6,243 bases of DNA, from positions 1 through 6,243 of the forward strand of contig JAJZKY010000293.1 of NCBI GenBank assembly GCA_021803885.1, given 5' to 3'. Source of the stretch: Planctomycetota bacterium. Lineage in GTDB: Bacteria; Planctomycetota; Phycisphaerae; WQYP01; JAJZKY01. This document shows, in pieces, positions 5,194 through 6,243 of this stretch (its first letter is position 1; each line of letters opens with the position of its first letter). The translations under genes and the position numbers were made by a program. The notes under the pieces were generated by a model. It saw nothing but the letters and a program-made list of their open reading frames with translations. It did no database searches and was not told the origin of the DNA.

Positions 5194-6243
5194 TTGCCGG
5201 ACCAAAACCCTTCGCCCGCCTCTTCCCCGGCCATCCACCCCTGGAATGCCGCCGCCGGCGCCCCGCTCACCCCCGAAGCCTTCGCCGCCTGGGTCGACCA
5301 GCGCATCGCCGCCCATCAGGCCGCCCTGGACCGCCTTCTCGCCGTCACTGGCCCGCGCACCCCTGAAAACTCCCTCCAGCCCTACGACCAAGCCATCGCC
5401 GAGCTCGCCTCCGCCGGCTCCCAGGTCGGACTCCTCGACAGCGTCTACCCTGACAAATCCATCCGCGACAAGGCCCAGGAACTCGCCCAGAAAATCTCCC
5501 AGGTCGCTGTCCAGCTCGCCCTCAACCGCGACGTCTACGACGCCCTCGCTGCCATCCCTCTCGACAATCTCGACCCCGCCACCAGGCACTACCTTGAGCG
5601 CACCCTCCTCCAGTACCGCCTCTCCGGCGTTGACCGCGACGAAGCCACCCGCCAGAAACTCCAGGAACTTCAGGAAAAAGCCACCATTGCCGGCCTCACC
5701 TTTGGCCGCAACGTCCAGGAAAACGCCAATACCGTCCTGGTCGACGACCCCTCCCAGCTGGACGGCCTGCCACCCGACTTCCTCGCTGCCCATCCCCCCG
5801 CCGCCGAGGGCGAACATGCCGGCAAAATCCTCCTCACCACCGACTTCCCCGACTACATGCCGGTCATGACCTTCGCCAGCTCCGGCGACCTCCGACGCCG
5901 CATGATGCTCGCCTACAACACCCGCGCCTACCCCCAGAACCGCGCCATCCTCCTCGACCTGCTCCACACCCGCAGGCAGGTCGCCAACCTCCTCGGCTTC
6001 TCCACCTGGGCCGACCTCGCCACCGCCGACCAGATGATGGAATCCGCCGCCAACATGCAGGCCTTCCTCGACGAGCTCGCCGAGGCCACCCGCGAAGGCG
6101 CACAGCGCGAGTACGCCATGATCCTCGACTTCGCCCGCCGCCAGCAGCCCGGCCTCACACAGATCGACGCCGCCTCACGCGCCTACTGGGTCGAGCAGTA
6201 CCGCCGCTCCGCCTTCAGCTTCGACTCCCAGTCCGTCCGCCCC
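5194..6243 (+). CDS. M3-family (thimet-like) oligopeptidase, N-terminal part
   Basis: Zinc metallopeptidase of family M3, which cleaves short peptides, usually in the cytosol during peptide turnover. The window holds the first 350 residues; the frame continues past the edge, so the HExxH zinc site and catalytic domain are not seen. Evidence is the helical M3 N-terminal pattern: HYLERTLLQYRLSGVDRDEA at 132-151 followed by RQKLQELQEKATIAGLTFGRN (about 153-173), then GDLRRRMMLAYNTRAY at 231-246, NRAILLDLLHTRRQVANLLG at 249-268 and TADQMMESAANMQAFLDEL at 277-295. The N-terminus (PDQNPSPASSPAIHPW) is Pro/Ser-rich and hydrophilic, with no signal peptide or lipobox, so a cytosolic enzyme is expected. 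Full family members are about 650-700 residues, so about half the gene is present. It is divergent from aroDE and has no evident pathway link to it. Codon use is strongly GCC/CTC/CGC-biased. The exact subfamily cannot be decided without the C-terminal half. Confidence 0.88.
   Translation, partial: MPDQNPSPASSPAIHPWNAAAGAPLTPEAFAAWVDQRIAAHQAALDRLLAVTGPRTPENSLQPYDQAIAELASAGSQVGLLDSVYPDKSIRDKAQELAQKISQVAVQLALNRDVYDALAAIPLDNLDPATRHYLERTLLQYRLSGVDRDEATRQKLQELQEKATIAGLTFGRNVQENANTVLVDDPSQLDGLPPDFLAAHPPAAEGEHAGKILLTTDFPDYMPVMTFASSGDLRRRMMLAYNTRAYPQNRAILLDLLHTRRQVANLLGFSTWADLATADQMMESAANMQAFLDELAEATREGAQREYAMILDFARRQQPGLTQIDAASRAYWVEQYRRSAFSFDSQSVRP

Noticed and set aside
4960..5967. Minus-strand 335-codon Gly/Val-rich frame
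   Set aside because: Mirror of the M3 peptidase gene; low-complexity Gly/Glu/Val translation typical of the complement of GCC/CTC-rich codons.

Overview
The window looks like a GC-rich chromosomal segment of an Acidobacteria-type bacterium, with a more AT-rich, probably accessory stretch at its left end. The taxonomic guess rests on three things: a fused type I dehydroquinase/shikimate dehydrogenase, a cytosolic M3 oligopeptidase beside it, and heavy use of GCC/CTC/CGC codons. It is inference from protein style, not from a marker gene.

Left part (1 to about 1200). A reading frame on the minus strand runs off the window start and encodes a HEPN-like protein with an R-x4-H motif (RNKVDH). It has no ATG near its 5' end, so ATG-based gene calling misses it. 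A short plus-strand gene of 89 codons begins only 20 bp away, divergently. Then comes a spacer holding a compact element of about 117 bp. Its 19-nt ends are inverted copies that begin and end in CTAG, and a second hairpin lies inside. It looks like a MITE-like or palindromic dispersed element, and its right end supplies the stop codon of the next gene.

Centre (1196 to 4941, minus strand). Transcription runs from aroDE (682 codons) into a gene for a tail-anchored membrane protein (533 codons), 95 bp downstream. AroDE carries out steps 3 and 4 of the shikimate pathway (3-dehydroquinate to 3-dehydroshikimate to shikimate). It has an unusual basic Ala/Lys/Arg-rich C-terminal tail of about 150 residues, and Asn where the dehydroquinase family usually has a catalytic-site Glu. 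The downstream protein has a long acidic Ala/Glu/Pro/Val-rich region, a coiled coil and one C-terminal membrane helix. A basic tail and an acidic cytosolic tether encoded side by side suggest a possible electrostatic partnership; this is a hypothesis.

Right part (4942 to 6243). A 252-bp divergent intergenic region separates aroDE from the 5' part of an M3-family (thimet-like) oligopeptidase gene on the plus strand. That gene starts at TTG behind a strong GGAGG site and runs off the window before its zinc-binding HExxH motif. No RNA gene, CRISPR array, transposase or phage gene was seen.
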